This document shows positions 9,061 to 17,918 of a DNA stretch of 64,000 nucleotides, in pieces. The DNA is from Marmoricola sp. OAE513 (GTDB lineage: Bacteria > Actinomycetota > Actinomycetes > Propionibacteriales > Nocardioidaceae): assembly GCF_040546585.1 (NCBI RefSeq), contig NZ_JBEPOC010000001.1:1736001-1800000 (forward strand). The letters run 5' to 3'. The notes below the pieces were generated by a model. The model saw nothing but the letters and a program-made list of their open reading frames with translations, made no database searches and had not been told where the DNA came from. The stretch's first letter is position 1; the number at the start of each line of letters is the position of its first letter. The translations under genes were made by a program, and so were the position numbers.

Positions 9061-9423
9061 TCAGCAGGTGGTCCGGGCGTAGGCCTTCAGGGCGGCCGCG
9101 TCCTGACCGGCGGCCGAGGTCTGCGCCGCGAGGTCGTTGAGCTGACCGCCGTCGGAGAACTTGTGGTCCGGGTCGATCACGTACTCGAAGCCGTTGCGCG
9201 CCGCCGTGGGGATCCCCCGTGGCGTGCCGAACCGGGCGAGCTCATTGAGGTAGTCCTCGAGCTTGTCGCTGGACGTGCTCGCTGTCGCCTTCGCGACCCT
9301 GCTGTACGCCGCGCAGAAGTCGTCCGTCTTCGCGTTCAGCGGCGCCCGGCCCGGGTCGATGCCACCGCACGCGGCCACCGTGATCGCCAGCAGCACGGCA
9401 AGGCCCGCTCCCCGATTTCTCAC
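9061..9423 (-). CDS. small lipoprotein, unknown
   Basis: 120 residues. The N-terminus MRNRGAGLAVLLAITVAACGG is a lipoprotein signal with a lipobox ending in Cys19. The mature helical domain has three further cysteines, one near the front (DDFCAAYSRV) and one at the very C-terminus (ARTTC), consistent with a disulphide outside the membrane. DxFCxxYxxx with a terminal Cys is also seen in the three lipoproteins at 12.8-14.3 kb, so it may belong to the same broad class. Function unknown. It lies 19 bases downstream of the beta-propeller gene and is probably cotranscribed. Confidence 0.78.
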   Translation of the reverse strand: MRNRGAGLAVLLAITVAACGGIDPGRAPLNAKTDDFCAAYSRVAKATASTSSDKLEDYLNELARFGTPRGIPTAARNGFEYVIDPDHKFSDGGQLNDLAAQTSAAGQDAAALKAYARTTC

Positions 9424-9442
9424 GCACGGTCTAACGACCGAG

Positions 9443-10735
9443 TCAGTCCCGGGTCACCACCGCGGTGCCCGTGTTGGTGAGCACACCGAGGTGCTTGGGC
9501 GTGGCCAGCAGCTGGTAGGGCCAGTACGTCGACGACACCCCGTCGGTGGGCAACGGCACCGAGCGTGAGGTCCCGTCCGTCACGTCGAGGATCTCCAGCG
9601 AGCTCGTGGTCGGGACCAGCACGTGTGTCCCGTCGAGCGACGGCATCTGCCCGAGCGCGAAGCCGTAGGGGAAGTAGGTGCGGTCCTGCGGGAGGGCCCG
9701 GCGCCAGAGGACCTTGCCACTCCCGGCGTCGTACGCGTCCAGGCTGGTGCGGGTCCGGGTGAGGACGACGTCGCCGCGCAGGGTGGCTTCGTAGGCCCCG
9801 TCGGGCAGGCGCACTGTCCACCTCTCGGCGAGCTGATCGTCGACCGCCGCCAGGTCGACGCCCTCCCCGAGGCGGGTGGTCACCACCATCGTCGAGCCGG
9901 TGGCTCCGACGACGTGCGCGAGGCCGGCGTCGCCGCCACCCCAGGCGACGACCTGGCGACCGCTCGACGGGTCCAGGGTGACCACGGCGTTGTCCACCTG
10001 CTTGCCGGAAGGGGCCGCGGCGAGTCGGAACTCCTCCTCACCGCCGACCACGAGCACGTCGCCGACCAGGTCCACGAAGTCCGCGCGCCCAGCCGTGACC
10101 GTGCGCGACCAGAGCTCCTTCCCGTCGTCGCCCGCAAGACGACTGACCTGGATCCGGTCACGCGTCGCAGGCAGCGCGACGACCACGTCGCCGCCCGGCA
10201 GGAACGCCGTCCCCACCGGCTCGCCCGCCCGCTGCTTCCCCGACAGCTCGGCGCACCACTTCTGCTCACCGGACCTCAGGTCGTGCGACGACACCGTCAC
10301 GGGCGCGGACTTCGACAACCCCAGCAGCAGGAACCGGTCCTGCGAGGTGTCCCAGGCCGTGCGCTTGGTCGCGGGGCGCAGCGACCAGCGCGGCTTCAAC
10401 GTGCCGTCGTCGAGGTAGGTGACCGGCGCGTTGTCGTTCGTCCAGGCGAGCACGCCGCCGTTCACGCCGTACAGGTGCAGGTACTGGTCGTAGTAGTAGT
10501 CCAACCCGGCACGCAGCTCACCGAACGGCTCGGGGGCCGAGCCGAGCGCCGTCGCCAGCGCGTCCCGGTCCTCGTCCGGCGCAGCCTTCATCCGGGCCAC
10601 GCTCTGCAGCGGGCTCCGGGGGTCCTCGACGGTCTCGACCGCGCAGGCGTCCCCGCCCAGCACCCGGACGCCGACGACGATCCCGCCGGCGACCGCGAGG
10701 ACGCCGATCAGCAGGAAGGCCAGGCGACGGATCAC
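9443..10735 (-). CDS. membrane-anchored PQQ-like beta-propeller protein
   Basis: About 430 residues. A single N-terminal hydrophobic anchor (RRLAFLLIGVLAVAGGIVVG) is followed by a long extracytoplasmic region with blade-like repeats such as SGEQKWCAEL, DGKELWSRTV and GSGKVLWRRAL, which identify a PQQ-type beta-propeller. No PQQ-binding or catalytic residues are recognisable, so a scaffold or binding role is more likely than dehydrogenase activity. GTG 10735 is chosen as start because it falls 8 bases after the stop of the upstream peptidase gene; an in-frame start at 10789 would overlap that gene by 47 bases. Confidence 0.75.
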   Translation of the reverse strand: MIRRLAFLLIGVLAVAGGIVVGVRVLGGDACAVETVEDPRSPLQSVARMKAAPDEDRDALATALGSAPEPFGELRAGLDYYYDQYLHLYGVNGGVLAWTNDNAPVTYLDDGTLKPRWSLRPATKRTAWDTSQDRFLLLGLSKSAPVTVSSHDLRSGEQKWCAELSGKQRAGEPVGTAFLPGGDVVVALPATRDRIQVSRLAGDDGKELWSRTVTAGRADFVDLVGDVLVVGGEEEFRLAAAPSGKQVDNAVVTLDPSSGRQVVAWGGGDAGLAHVVGATGSTMVVTTRLGEGVDLAAVDDQLAERWTVRLPDGAYEATLRGDVVLTRTRTSLDAYDAGSGKVLWRRALPQDRTYFPYGFALGQMPSLDGTHVLVPTTSSLEILDVTDGTSRSVPLPTDGVSSTYWPYQLLATPKHLGVLTNTGTAVVTRD

Positions 10736-10742
10736 CGCCCGG

Positions 10743-12695
10743 TCACCAGATCCGGACGCGGTCCTCGGGGTCGAGCCACAGCCCGTCACCGGGCTGGGTG
10801 CCGAACGCCGCGTGGAACTCGTCGAGGTTGCGCGCGATGTTGGCGCGGAACTCCGGCGGGCTGTGCGGGTCGGTGGTCAGGTACTGCTGCTCGAGCTCGA
10901 TCCGCCGCTTGGTCCGCCAGACGTAGCTCCAGTTGAGGAACAGCTTCTGGTAGCCGGTCTCGCCGTCGGCCTCCGGCACCGGGGCGCCGTCGAGGAAGAT
11001 CTCGTAGGCCTTGTGCGCGATCGTCAGGCCACCGAGGTCGCCGATGTTCTCGCCGACCGTGAGGGCGCCGTTGACGTGCTCACCCGGCAGGTTGCGCGGC
11101 TCGAAGCCGTCGTACTGGGCGATGAGGGCTTTCGACTTCACCTCGAAGGCAGCCTTGTCCTCGGCGGTCCACCAGTCGTTGAGGTTGCCGTGCCCGTCGT
11201 ACTGGGCGCCCTGGTCGTCGAAACCGTGGCCGATCTCGTGGCCGATGACCGCGCCGATGCCGCCGTAGTTCTCGGCCGGGTCGGCGTCGGGATCGAAGAA
11301 CGGCTTCTGCAGGATGCCTGCGGGGAAGCAGATCTCGTTGGTGCCCGGGTTGTAGTACGCGTTGACCGTCTGCGGCAGCATGAACCACTCGTCACGGTCG
11401 ACCGGTGCTCCGATCTTCTTCAGCTGCTTGTCGGTCTCGAACGCCGTGATCGCCAGGACGTTGCCGACCAGGTCGTCGGCGCTGATCGACAGCTCGGAGT
11501 AGTCCTTGAACTTCACCGGGTAACCGATCTTCGGCACGAAGGTGTCGAGCTTCTCGAACGCCCGCTGCTTGGTCTCCTCGCTCATCCAGTCGAGCGCGGT
11601 GATGCTCTGCCGGTACGCCTCGAGGAGGTTGGCCACCAGCTCGTCCATCAGCTCCTTGCTGCGCGGCGGGAAGTGCCGCTGGACGTACTCGCGACCGACG
11701 GCCTCGCCGAGCCCGCCCTCGACCAGGCCGACACCGCGCTTCCAGCGCGCCCGCAGCTCAGGGGTGCCGGACAGGGTGCGGCCGTAGAAGTCGAAGTTCG
11801 CCTGCACGAACGCGTCCGGCAGGTAGCCCGCGGCCGAGCGGATCGCGCGCACCGCCAGGAACGCGCGCCACGACTCGATCGGGGTCTCCGCGAGCACCGT
11901 CTCCAGGTGCGACAGGAAGGAGGGCTGTCGGACGACCGTCTCGGCGAAGGTCTTCTCGTCGCCGCCGAGGTTGCGGACGTAGACCTCGAAGTCGAACGAC
12001 GGCAGGGACGCCGTGAGATCGGCGTACGACGTCAGGTTGTAGGTCTTCAGGACGTCCCGGGTCTCCGAGCGCTCCCAGTGCCCTTCCGCGATCCGCTTCT
12101 CCAGCGCGAACACCGTCTCGGCCGTCGCGCGGGGGTCGGGCCGGCCGGCGAGGGTGAGCAGCGTGGTGAGGTAGTCGACGTACTTGCCGCGGATCTCCTC
12201 GAACTTCTCCTCGCGGTAGTACGACTCGTCGGGCAGGCCGATGCCGCCCTGGCTGATGTTGACCAGGTAGCGGTCGGAGTCGCGGTCGTCGGTGTCGACG
12301 AACGAGCCGAAGATGCCGCCTCCGCCGGTGCGCTCGAAGTCACCGAGGAACGACGCCAGGTCGAGCAGGCTGTCGAGGCCGTCGATCGCAGCGAGGACCC
12401 CGGTCAGCGGGCTCACCCCCAGCTCCTCGACGCGGGCCTCGTCCATGAAGCTGGCGTACAGGTCGCCGATCTTCTTCGCGTCCTCGCCCTCGATGCGCCC
12501 GGCGGCACAGTCCTCGATGATGACCCGGACCTGCTCCTCGGCCACGTCGGCGAGCATCACGAACGGGCCCCACGAGGCGCGGTCGGACGGGATCTCCGAG
12601 GTGTCGAGCCAGGTCCCGTTGACGTGACCGAACAGGTCGTCCTGCGGGCGGATGCTGAGGTCCATGCCCTCGCGGGCGTCATCGAGAATCGTCAC
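10743..12695 (-). CDS. pepO: M13-family zinc metallopeptidase (PepO/neprilysin-like)
   Basis: 650 residues, the usual length for bacterial M13 peptidases. The C-terminal catalytic domain has the zinc motif HEIGH in IGHEIGHGFDDQGAQ, the third ligand region GENIGDLGGL, and the family substrate motif NAYYNP. The N-terminal half contains the typical start DLSIRPQDDLFGHVNGTWL. No signal peptide is visible, so the enzyme is probably cytoplasmic or exported by another route; it should cleave oligopeptides. A second start at 12665 (MDLSIRPQDD) is equally plausible. The beta-propeller gene follows after 7 bases. Confidence 0.93.
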   Translation of the reverse strand: MTILDDAREGMDLSIRPQDDLFGHVNGTWLDTSEIPSDRASWGPFVMLADVAEEQVRVIIEDCAAGRIEGEDAKKIGDLYASFMDEARVEELGVSPLTGVLAAIDGLDSLLDLASFLGDFERTGGGGIFGSFVDTDDRDSDRYLVNISQGGIGLPDESYYREEKFEEIRGKYVDYLTTLLTLAGRPDPRATAETVFALEKRIAEGHWERSETRDVLKTYNLTSYADLTASLPSFDFEVYVRNLGGDEKTFAETVVRQPSFLSHLETVLAETPIESWRAFLAVRAIRSAAGYLPDAFVQANFDFYGRTLSGTPELRARWKRGVGLVEGGLGEAVGREYVQRHFPPRSKELMDELVANLLEAYRQSITALDWMSEETKQRAFEKLDTFVPKIGYPVKFKDYSELSISADDLVGNVLAITAFETDKQLKKIGAPVDRDEWFMLPQTVNAYYNPGTNEICFPAGILQKPFFDPDADPAENYGGIGAVIGHEIGHGFDDQGAQYDGHGNLNDWWTAEDKAAFEVKSKALIAQYDGFEPRNLPGEHVNGALTVGENIGDLGGLTIAHKAYEIFLDGAPVPEADGETGYQKLFLNWSYVWRTKRRIELEQQYLTTDPHSPPEFRANIARNLDEFHAAFGTQPGDGLWLDPEDRVRIW

Positions 12696-12707
12696 GGGGA
12701 AAGACTA

Positions 12708-12761
12708 GATGAGGAGACCCAAGAGGGGCGCGCAGCGCGGGCCCTCTCAGGTCTCCTCATC
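12708..12761 (-). terminator. long hairpin downstream of first lipoprotein gene
   Basis: GATGAGGAGACC at 12708-12719 pairs exactly with GGTCTCCTCATC at 12750-12761, and the interior AGAGGG/CCCTCT extends the stem. It lies between the lipoprotein stop and the M13 gene start, both leftward, so it separates two transcription units. Confidence 0.75.
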
Positions 12762-12776
12762 CGGGTGGTGCGAACG

Positions 12777-13250
12777 TCAGCCGGCGCAGTCGGGCAGCCC
12801 GAGCGCGGTGGCCTTGTCGTTGGCGTCCTTGAACGAACCGCCGGTGGGGTCGAAGGCCATCAGGTCCTGGAGCGAGGAGACCTCGCCCATCTGCTTGAGG
12901 CCGTCCTCGACGCTGTCCAGCATGCTGTCGACATCGTCCTCGATCGAGTCGGGCGCCTCCAGGTCGTCGATGTCCTCGACGAGCTTCTTGTTCCGGTCCA
13001 CGGTCTTGTCGATGGCATCGGACACGTCGGCGTCGCTCGAGCTCTCCGAGATGTCCTCGCCGAACTTCGCGGTGTCCTCGCCGGCTTCCTTGCAGAGCTT
13101 GTTGGCCTGCTCCTTGAAGTCGGCGACCGACAGCGTCTTGGACTCGCCCTTGTCGTCGTCCTTGCTGTCACTGCCGCAGCCGGCGAACGACGTCGCCAGC
13201 GCGACGGAGCACGCCACGGCGGCGAGCGAGCGGATGGTGGTGTTCTTCAT
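12777..13250 (-). CDS. lipoprotein, paralogue 1 of 3
   Basis: 157 residues starting MKNTTIRSLAAVACSVALA with lipobox SFAGC. The mature domain is acidic and helical, with one Cys near the start (NKLCKEAGED) and one near the end (GLPDCAG), probably disulphide-bonded. It closely resembles the next gene from the first residue onwards (FKEQANKLCKEA is shared). ATG 13250 has AGGAGA upstream. Function unknown. The family looks like extracellular helical-bundle lipoproteins common in actinobacteria. Confidence 0.85.
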   Translation of the reverse strand: MKNTTIRSLAAVACSVALATSFAGCGSDSKDDDKGESKTLSVADFKEQANKLCKEAGEDTAKFGEDISESSSDADVSDAIDKTVDRNKKLVEDIDDLEAPDSIEDDVDSMLDSVEDGLKQMGEVSSLQDLMAFDPTGGSFKDANDKATALGLPDCAG

Positions 13251-13294
13251 GAAGTCTCCTTCTCGGCGGTCTCTGGAGGGGTGGTGCGGGAGAG

Positions 13295-13762
13295 TCACTG
13301 GGTGCTGTCGGCGCAGTCGTCAAGGCCGAGGGCCTTGGCCTTCTCGTTGGCGGCAGCGAACGGCGACTGCTGCTCGTTGAGCAGCGCGGCGCCCTTCTCG
13401 CGGATGGTGTCGGTGGCGTCGTTGACCGCGTCGAGCATGTCCTCGACGTCGTCCTCGATCGAGCTGGGGATGCCGAGGTCCTTGATGTCGTCGACCTCGT
13501 CGTCGACCCGGTCGGCTGCCTTCTTCAGTGCGTCGGTGACTTCGTCCTTGCCCGAGGTGGCACTGAGGGTCGTCCCGATCTCCTTGACGTCCTCGTCGGC
13601 CTCCTTGCAGAGCTTGTTGGCCTGCTCCTTGAACTCGGCGACCGACAGCGACTTGGAGTCACCCTTGTCGTCCTTGCTGTCGCTGCCGCAGCCGGCGAAC
13701 GACGTCGCGAGCGCGACCGAGCACGCCACGGCGGCGAACGTGCGGATGGTGGTGTTCCTCAT
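13295..13762 (-). CDS. lipoprotein, paralogue 2 of 3
   Basis: 155 residues, MRNTTIRTFAAVACSVALA with lipobox SFAGC, then an acidic helical domain with FKEQANKLCKEADED at the front and GLDDCADSTQ at the end. About the same length and layout as its downstream neighbour, clearly from local duplication. AGGAGA precedes the ATG. Leftward, separated by 44 bases from paralogue 1. Function unknown. Confidence 0.85.
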   Translation of the reverse strand: MRNTTIRTFAAVACSVALATSFAGCGSDSKDDKGDSKSLSVAEFKEQANKLCKEADEDVKEIGTTLSATSGKDEVTDALKKAADRVDDEVDDIKDLGIPSSIEDDVEDMLDAVNDATDTIREKGAALLNEQQSPFAAANEKAKALGLDDCADSTQ

Positions 13763-13810
13763 GGACTCTCCTTGGATGTGGTGCTCCGAGCCTAAGGGGT
13801 CGCCCGGGGA

Positions 13811-14275
13811 TCAGCTGGCACTGCTCAGGCAGCCGTCGATGCCGAGCTTGCGCGCCAGCTCGTCCGGCTTTGCGTACGGCGACGCCGCACCGTTGTCGAG
13901 CAGCTTCGCGCCCTTCTTCTTGGTCTCCTCCGCCGCCGCGGCGAACGCGTCGAGCCACTCCTCGACCGCCTTCTCCTGGGCCTTGGGCGGGTCCAGCTTC
14001 CGCAGGGCGGCCACCTCGGCGAGGAAGCCGTCGCCGACCTTGTCGAGGATCTTGGCGATCTGGGCCTGCGACGGGTCCGGTCCCAGCTCCTCGGGCAGCT
14101 TCTTGATGTCGGCGACTGCCTTCGTGCAGATCTTCTCGGCGTCCTTCTTGAAGTCCGCCCGCGCTTCCTTCCTGGCCTTCGGGGAGTCGTCGTCACCCCC
14201 GCAGGCGGCAAGCGACAGAGCCAGCGCGAAGGCGGCAGCGGCAGCGGTGCAGGTGCGGAACAGGATGCGCTTCAT
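13811..14275 (-). CDS. lipoprotein, paralogue 3 of 3
   Basis: 154 residues, MKRILFRTCTAAAAAFALALS with lipobox LAAC. Shares the architecture of the two downstream lipoproteins (helical, Cys in EKICTKAVAD, terminal GIDGCLSSAS, and a late SPYAKPDELARKLG matching SPFAAANEKAKALG), but is more diverged and more lysine-rich. Probably the oldest copy of the trio. Function unknown. Confidence 0.85.
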   Translation of the reverse strand: MKRILFRTCTAAAAAFALALSLAACGGDDDSPKARKEARADFKKDAEKICTKAVADIKKLPEELGPDPSQAQIAKILDKVGDGFLAEVAALRKLDPPKAQEKAVEEWLDAFAAAAEETKKKGAKLLDNGAASPYAKPDELARKLGIDGCLSSAS

Positions 14276-14314
14276 CGGTGTCTCCTCCGGAGGGGTCCCG
14301 AAGATCGTAGGGAC

Positions 14315-15292
14315 TCAGCGCACGGTGAGAACGGATTTGCCGAGAGTCCGGCGGTCGTCCATCTCCTGCAGCGCCCGGCCGAATTCCTCCAGCCGGTACG
14401 TCGCGCCGATCGGCGGGTCGATCACGCCGGAGGCCATCATCGGTTCGAGCTCGCGCCACTGCGCGGTCATGTACCCGGGACGGGTCATCGCGTACTCGCC
14501 CCAGGCGGCGCCGCGGACGTCGGTGTTGTTGAGCAGCAACCGGTTGATCTTCACCTCGGGGATCGAGCCGCCGGCGAAGCCGACCACCAGCAGCCGGCCC
14601 TGGGTGGCGAGCGAGCGCAGCGAGTCCTTGAACATGTCGCCGCCGACGACGTCGACGACCAGGTCGACGCCGGCGCCACCGGTGAGCTCCTTCACCGCAG
14701 CGAGGAAACCGTCGACCAGGACGACCTCGTCAGCCCCGGCTGCGCGAGCGAAGTCGGCCTTCTCCTGGTTGGAGACGACGGCGATGACGCGGGCGCCGTA
14801 CCCCTTGGCGACCTGGATGGTCGCCGTGCCGACGCCGCCGGCGGCGCCGTTGACGAGCACGGTCTCGCCCGGGAGCAGCTGGCCGCGCTCCTTCAGGACG
14901 AACTGTGCCGTGAGGTAGTTCATCGGCAGCGCCGCGCCCTGCGCGAAGGTGAAGCTGCCGGGAAGCGGGAACACGGTGTCCTTGCCCAGACCGACCAGCT
15001 CGGTCGCCCCGCCGTTGGCTCCGACGCACGCCACCCGGTCCCCTGCGGCGAAGCCGGTGCCCTCGGGAGCGCTGCGCACCACGCCGGCGAAGTCGACCCC
15101 GAGGGTGAACGGCAGGGCGGGCTTCAGCTGGTACTCGCCCTTGCTCATCAGCAGGTCGGGGAACGAGACCCCGACCGCGTGCACCTCGACGAGGATCTGC
15201 GGGCCGAAGACACCGACCTCGGTCGGTTCCTCGATCTCGTTGATCTCGACGGCGAGCGGGCCGTCGAGCCGGACTACCTGGGCTGCGCGCAT
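14315..15292 (-). CDS. NADPH:quinone oxidoreductase / MDR-family zinc-independent dehydrogenase
   Basis: 325 residues, typical of the quinone oxidoreductase (QOR) branch of medium-chain dehydrogenases. N-terminal GroES-like half includes GVSFPDLLMSKGEYQ and PFTLGVDFAGVV; the Rossmann half has the NADP-binding loop NGAAGGVGTATIQVAK. The structural zinc cysteines are missing, as expected for QOR. It should reduce quinones or enone-type substrates in the cytosol. Divergent from the FetB-type permease gene with only 46 bases between starts. Confidence 0.88.
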   Translation of the reverse strand: MRAAQVVRLDGPLAVEINEIEEPTEVGVFGPQILVEVHAVGVSFPDLLMSKGEYQLKPALPFTLGVDFAGVVRSAPEGTGFAAGDRVACVGANGGATELVGLGKDTVFPLPGSFTFAQGAALPMNYLTAQFVLKERGQLLPGETVLVNGAAGGVGTATIQVAKGYGARVIAVVSNQEKADFARAAGADEVVLVDGFLAAVKELTGGAGVDLVVDVVGGDMFKDSLRSLATQGRLLVVGFAGGSIPEVKINRLLLNNTDVRGAAWGEYAMTRPGYMTAQWRELEPMMASGVIDPPIGATYRLEEFGRALQEMDDRRTLGKSVLTVR

Positions 15293-15338
15293 GCTTCGGA
15301 CCCTACCGGCACGCCGTCGCCGCCCTACGCTTGCTCAC

Positions 15339-16097
15339 GTGAGCATCGAACCCGGCTGGCCGGTGGCCATCGCGCTGGCGATCCTGATGCTCATCACCCT
15401 GCTCGCCCACCAGGTCGCGGGCTACCAGCTGGCGTGGCCCTCGGCGATCGCGGGCGCACGCGCTCTCCTCCAGCTCACCGTCGTGGCGCTGCTGATCCGC
15501 TGGGTGATCGAGGACCTCGCGCTGTCCTTCGGTTTCGTCGCCCTGATGTTCGCGATGGCCGTGCTGACCACGTCGCGGCGTACGGGCTCACCGGGCACCT
15601 GGCACTGGGCGGCTCTGGCGATCGCCGCGGGTGTCGTTCCCGCGCTCACCGTGATCCTCGCGACCGGTGCGGTGCCGATGAAGGGCATCGCCGTGATCCC
15701 GGTGGCCGGCATCGTCATCGGTAACGCGATGACCGCGAACACCTTGGTCGGGAGGCGCGCGTACCCCGCGCTGCGCGAGGAGCACCACCTCTACGAGGCC
15801 GGCCTCGCCCTCGGCATGTCCCCCGGCGACTCGGCGCGCGAGATCGTTCACCCCCGCGCACCGGAGGCATTGCTGCCGGGCCTCGACCAGGTCACCACGA
15901 CGGGAGTCGTGACCCTGCCCGGCGCCTTCATCGGGGTCATGCTCGGCGGCGGTACGCCGGTGATGGCAGCGACGGCGCAGGCGCTCGTGCTCTTCGGGAT
16001 CATGGCCGCGCAGACGTTCACCGTGCTCGTCGCCGAACGCCTGATCACCCGCCGCCTGCTCGTCCCCGCCGACCTCAAGGTCGCGCTGATCGACTGA
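15339..16097 (+). CDS. FetB/YbbM-type ABC transporter permease (UPF0014)
   Basis: 252 residues with seven or so membrane helices. AVIPVAGIVIGNAMTANTL, the EAGLALGMSPGDSAREIVHPRAPEALLPGLDQ coupling stretch and VVTLPGAFIGVMLGG are characteristic of the FetB family, the permease of an exporter linked to iron homeostasis in E. coli. The partner ATPase (FetA) is not adjacent, so it must be encoded elsewhere or the system differs. GTG 15339 starts just before the first helix. Confidence 0.82.
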   Translation: MSIEPGWPVAIALAILMLITLLAHQVAGYQLAWPSAIAGARALLQLTVVALLIRWVIEDLALSFGFVALMFAMAVLTTSRRTGSPGTWHWAALAIAAGVVPALTVILATGAVPMKGIAVIPVAGIVIGNAMTANTLVGRRAYPALREEHHLYEAGLALGMSPGDSAREIVHPRAPEALLPGLDQVTTTGVVTLPGAFIGVMLGGGTPVMAATAQALVLFGIMAAQTFTVLVAERLITRRLLVPADLKVALID

Positions 16098-16124
16098 GGC
16101 GCCGGGCAGCACTGGACCTGTGCC

Positions 16125-16703
16125 GTGTGCCAGCATCGGGTGGTGCGCGGCGAGCAGAGGATCCCCCGAGGAACACCGGAGTCGAAGGCGGTCGCCGACC
16201 GGGTCCGGGTCGTGATGGCCCTGAGCGCCCGCCTCAACTCCCTCCCGTACGACGACGTCGACCAGCGCCGTGCGCTTCTCCGCGAGATCCTCGGCCACGG
16301 CATCCCCGACTCGCTGACGATCCTTCCGCCCTTCTACTGCGACCACGGAATGAACGCGTCCTTCGGCGAGAAGGTCTTCATCAACCAGGGCTGCTACTTC
16401 CTCGACCTGGGCGGCATCACCCTCGGTGACCGGGTGATGATCGGCCCTGGCGTCACGCTGAGCACCGGCGGGCATCCGGTCGAGCTGGACGAGCGCTACG
16501 AGTTCCTCACCCATGCGCCGATCGTGATCGAGGACGACGTCTGGATCGGTGCCGCCGCGACCGTCACCCCCGGCGTGCGGATCGGTCGCGGGTCGGTGGT
16601 CGGTGCGGGGGCCGTGGTGGCGTCCGACGTGCCGCCGCTGAGCGTGGTCACCGGGACCAGCCACCTCGAGCGGCGCCGGCTGAGGTCGCCCGCAGAGGAC
16701 TAG
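16125..16703 (+). CDS. sugar/galactoside O-acetyltransferase, left-handed beta-helix
   Basis: 192 residues of the maltose/galactoside acetyltransferase type. The N-terminal helical part includes RLNSLPYDDVDQRRALL, followed by LbH hexapeptide repeats (FINQGCYFLDLGGITLGDRV, VIEDDVWIGAAATVTPGVRIG) and the catalytic His in STGGHPVELDER. It should transfer acetyl from acetyl-CoA to a sugar hydroxyl. The GTG at 16125 is 27 bases after the permease stop; GTG codons at 16140 and 16143 are alternatives. Confidence 0.85.
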   Translation: MCQHRVVRGEQRIPRGTPESKAVADRVRVVMALSARLNSLPYDDVDQRRALLREILGHGIPDSLTILPPFYCDHGMNASFGEKVFINQGCYFLDLGGITLGDRVMIGPGVTLSTGGHPVELDERYEFLTHAPIVIEDDVWIGAAATVTPGVRIGRGSVVGAGAVVASDVPPLSVVTGTSHLERRRLRSPAED

Positions 16704-16763
16704 CGTCGAACCTTACGAGGTCCCGGGCCGCACGAACGACCGGATCTGTCGAGACCCGGGTCG

Positions 16764-17084
16764 TCAGCCCTCGATCTGAAAACCTGCCGCCTTCGCGGCA
16801 GCGAGCACCTCGCGCAGGCGCACCGGATCTTGAAGTACCGGTTCGAGCCGCTTCTGCAACCGGCGTAGATGGCGCTTCTTTCCTGACACCGAGAACATGG
16901 AACCTTCGGAATCAGGCTCCAGCTCCGCAAACTCCACCGGCGCAAGGAACTCGGCAACGGTCTCCCAGAAGTGACCGTTCGGCTCGTCGCCCTGCTCCCG
17001 CACGACGTCATCGACCGGGGTGCGGCACTCGAAGCTCAGGGAGTACTCACCGACGAACTTCTCGATCTTCGAAAGATCGCCCAT
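16764..17084 (-). CDS. hypothetical cytoplasmic protein
   Basis: 106 residues, no signal or membrane segment. The N-terminal half carries FVGEYSLSFECRTPVDDV and FWETVAEFLAPVEFAEL; the C-terminal half is helical and basic (KKRHLRRLQKRLEPVLQD). Size and single compact domain recall small immunity-type or antitoxin proteins, but no toxin gene is next to it and I do not assign a family. The surrounding codon use is somewhat less GC-rich than neighbours. Confidence 0.65.
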   Translation of the reverse strand: MGDLSKIEKFVGEYSLSFECRTPVDDVVREQGDEPNGHFWETVAEFLAPVEFAELEPDSEGSMFSVSGKKRHLRRLQKRLEPVLQDPVRLREVLAAAKAAGFQIEG

Positions 17085-17131
17085 GGGCGAAATTCAAGCA
17101 CGGTCTGCCCCGACCGGCGCGCGACCGAGCA

Positions 17132-17893
17132 TCAGCTGCTCGCGACGACCGCCACCCCGAGTCGACCACCGTCGACATCGAGGACCGTGCCGTGCACGAA
17201 AGCGGCGTCGTCCGAGGCGAGGTAGACCGCAGCCCCGGCGATCGCACCGGGGTGGCCGACCTCGTTGGCGGGGGTTCCCCGCATCATGCCGACCGCGAGG
17301 CGTGCGAGCTCGGAACCAGGTTCGGCGACGACGCCGGGTGAGACTGCGTTGACCCGAACGCCCTGCGGTCCGAACTCGGCGGCCCAGGCTCGGGTGAGGC
17401 CTTCGACCGCTGACTTGGATGCAGAGTAGGCCGAGCCCGAAGGGACACCGAGCCTGGTGATCCACGAGCCCAGGTTGACCACGGCACCGCTGCCGCGCTC
17501 GACCATGCTCGGCACCAGCGCCGCGGTCAGGAAGTACGGAGCCTTCACGTTGACGGCGAAGATCTGGTCGAAGGTCGAGGCGTCGGTGGTGAGCGTCGTG
17601 CCGGCCGGATAGATGCCAGCGTTGTTGACCAGGATGTCGACACGGCCAAGCGCCGCGATGGCCTGGTCGGCAAGCTTCTGGGAACGGTCAGGACTGCCGT
17701 CCAGGTCCGCTGCCACGAAGTCAGCGCGACCGCCGGCGGCGCGGATCTCCGCAACGACAGCTGCTCCGCGATCAGGGTCGCGGCCTGAGACTGCGACGTG
17801 CGCACCTTCTGCTGCGAACCGCAGCGCGATGGCGCGGCCGATGTTGCTGGTGGATCCGGTGATGAGTGCAGTCTTACCGCTGAGCTTGTCCAT
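17132..17893 (-). CDS. SDR-family oxidoreductase
   Basis: 253 residues, classical short-chain dehydrogenase: cofactor loop TGSTSNIGRAIA near the N-terminus, DLDGS, NNAGIYPAG, the catalytic Ser in NLGSW and the YSASK motif (Tyr/Lys pair), and the C-terminal HGTVLDVDGG. Start ATG 17893 is preferred over longer in-frame starts that would run through the intergenic palindrome and into the divergent TetR gene. It is probably repressed by the TetR regulator encoded on the other strand 65 bases away. Substrate unknown. Confidence 0.9.
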   Translation of the reverse strand: MDKLSGKTALITGSTSNIGRAIALRFAAEGAHVAVSGRDPDRGAAVVAEIRAAGGRADFVAADLDGSPDRSQKLADQAIAALGRVDILVNNAGIYPAGTTLTTDASTFDQIFAVNVKAPYFLTAALVPSMVERGSGAVVNLGSWITRLGVPSGSAYSASKSAVEGLTRAWAAEFGPQGVRVNAVSPGVVAEPGSELARLAVGMMRGTPANEVGHPGAIAGAAVYLASDDAAFVHGTVLDVDGGRLGVAVVASS

Positions 17894-17918
17894 ACCGAGG
17901 ACGGTAGGAACTAGAAAA

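Noticed and set aside
10812-14918. 1368-codon plus-strand frame opposite the M13 peptidase and lipoproteins
   Set aside because: Runs antisense to four well-supported genes, has low-complexity composition and no domain.
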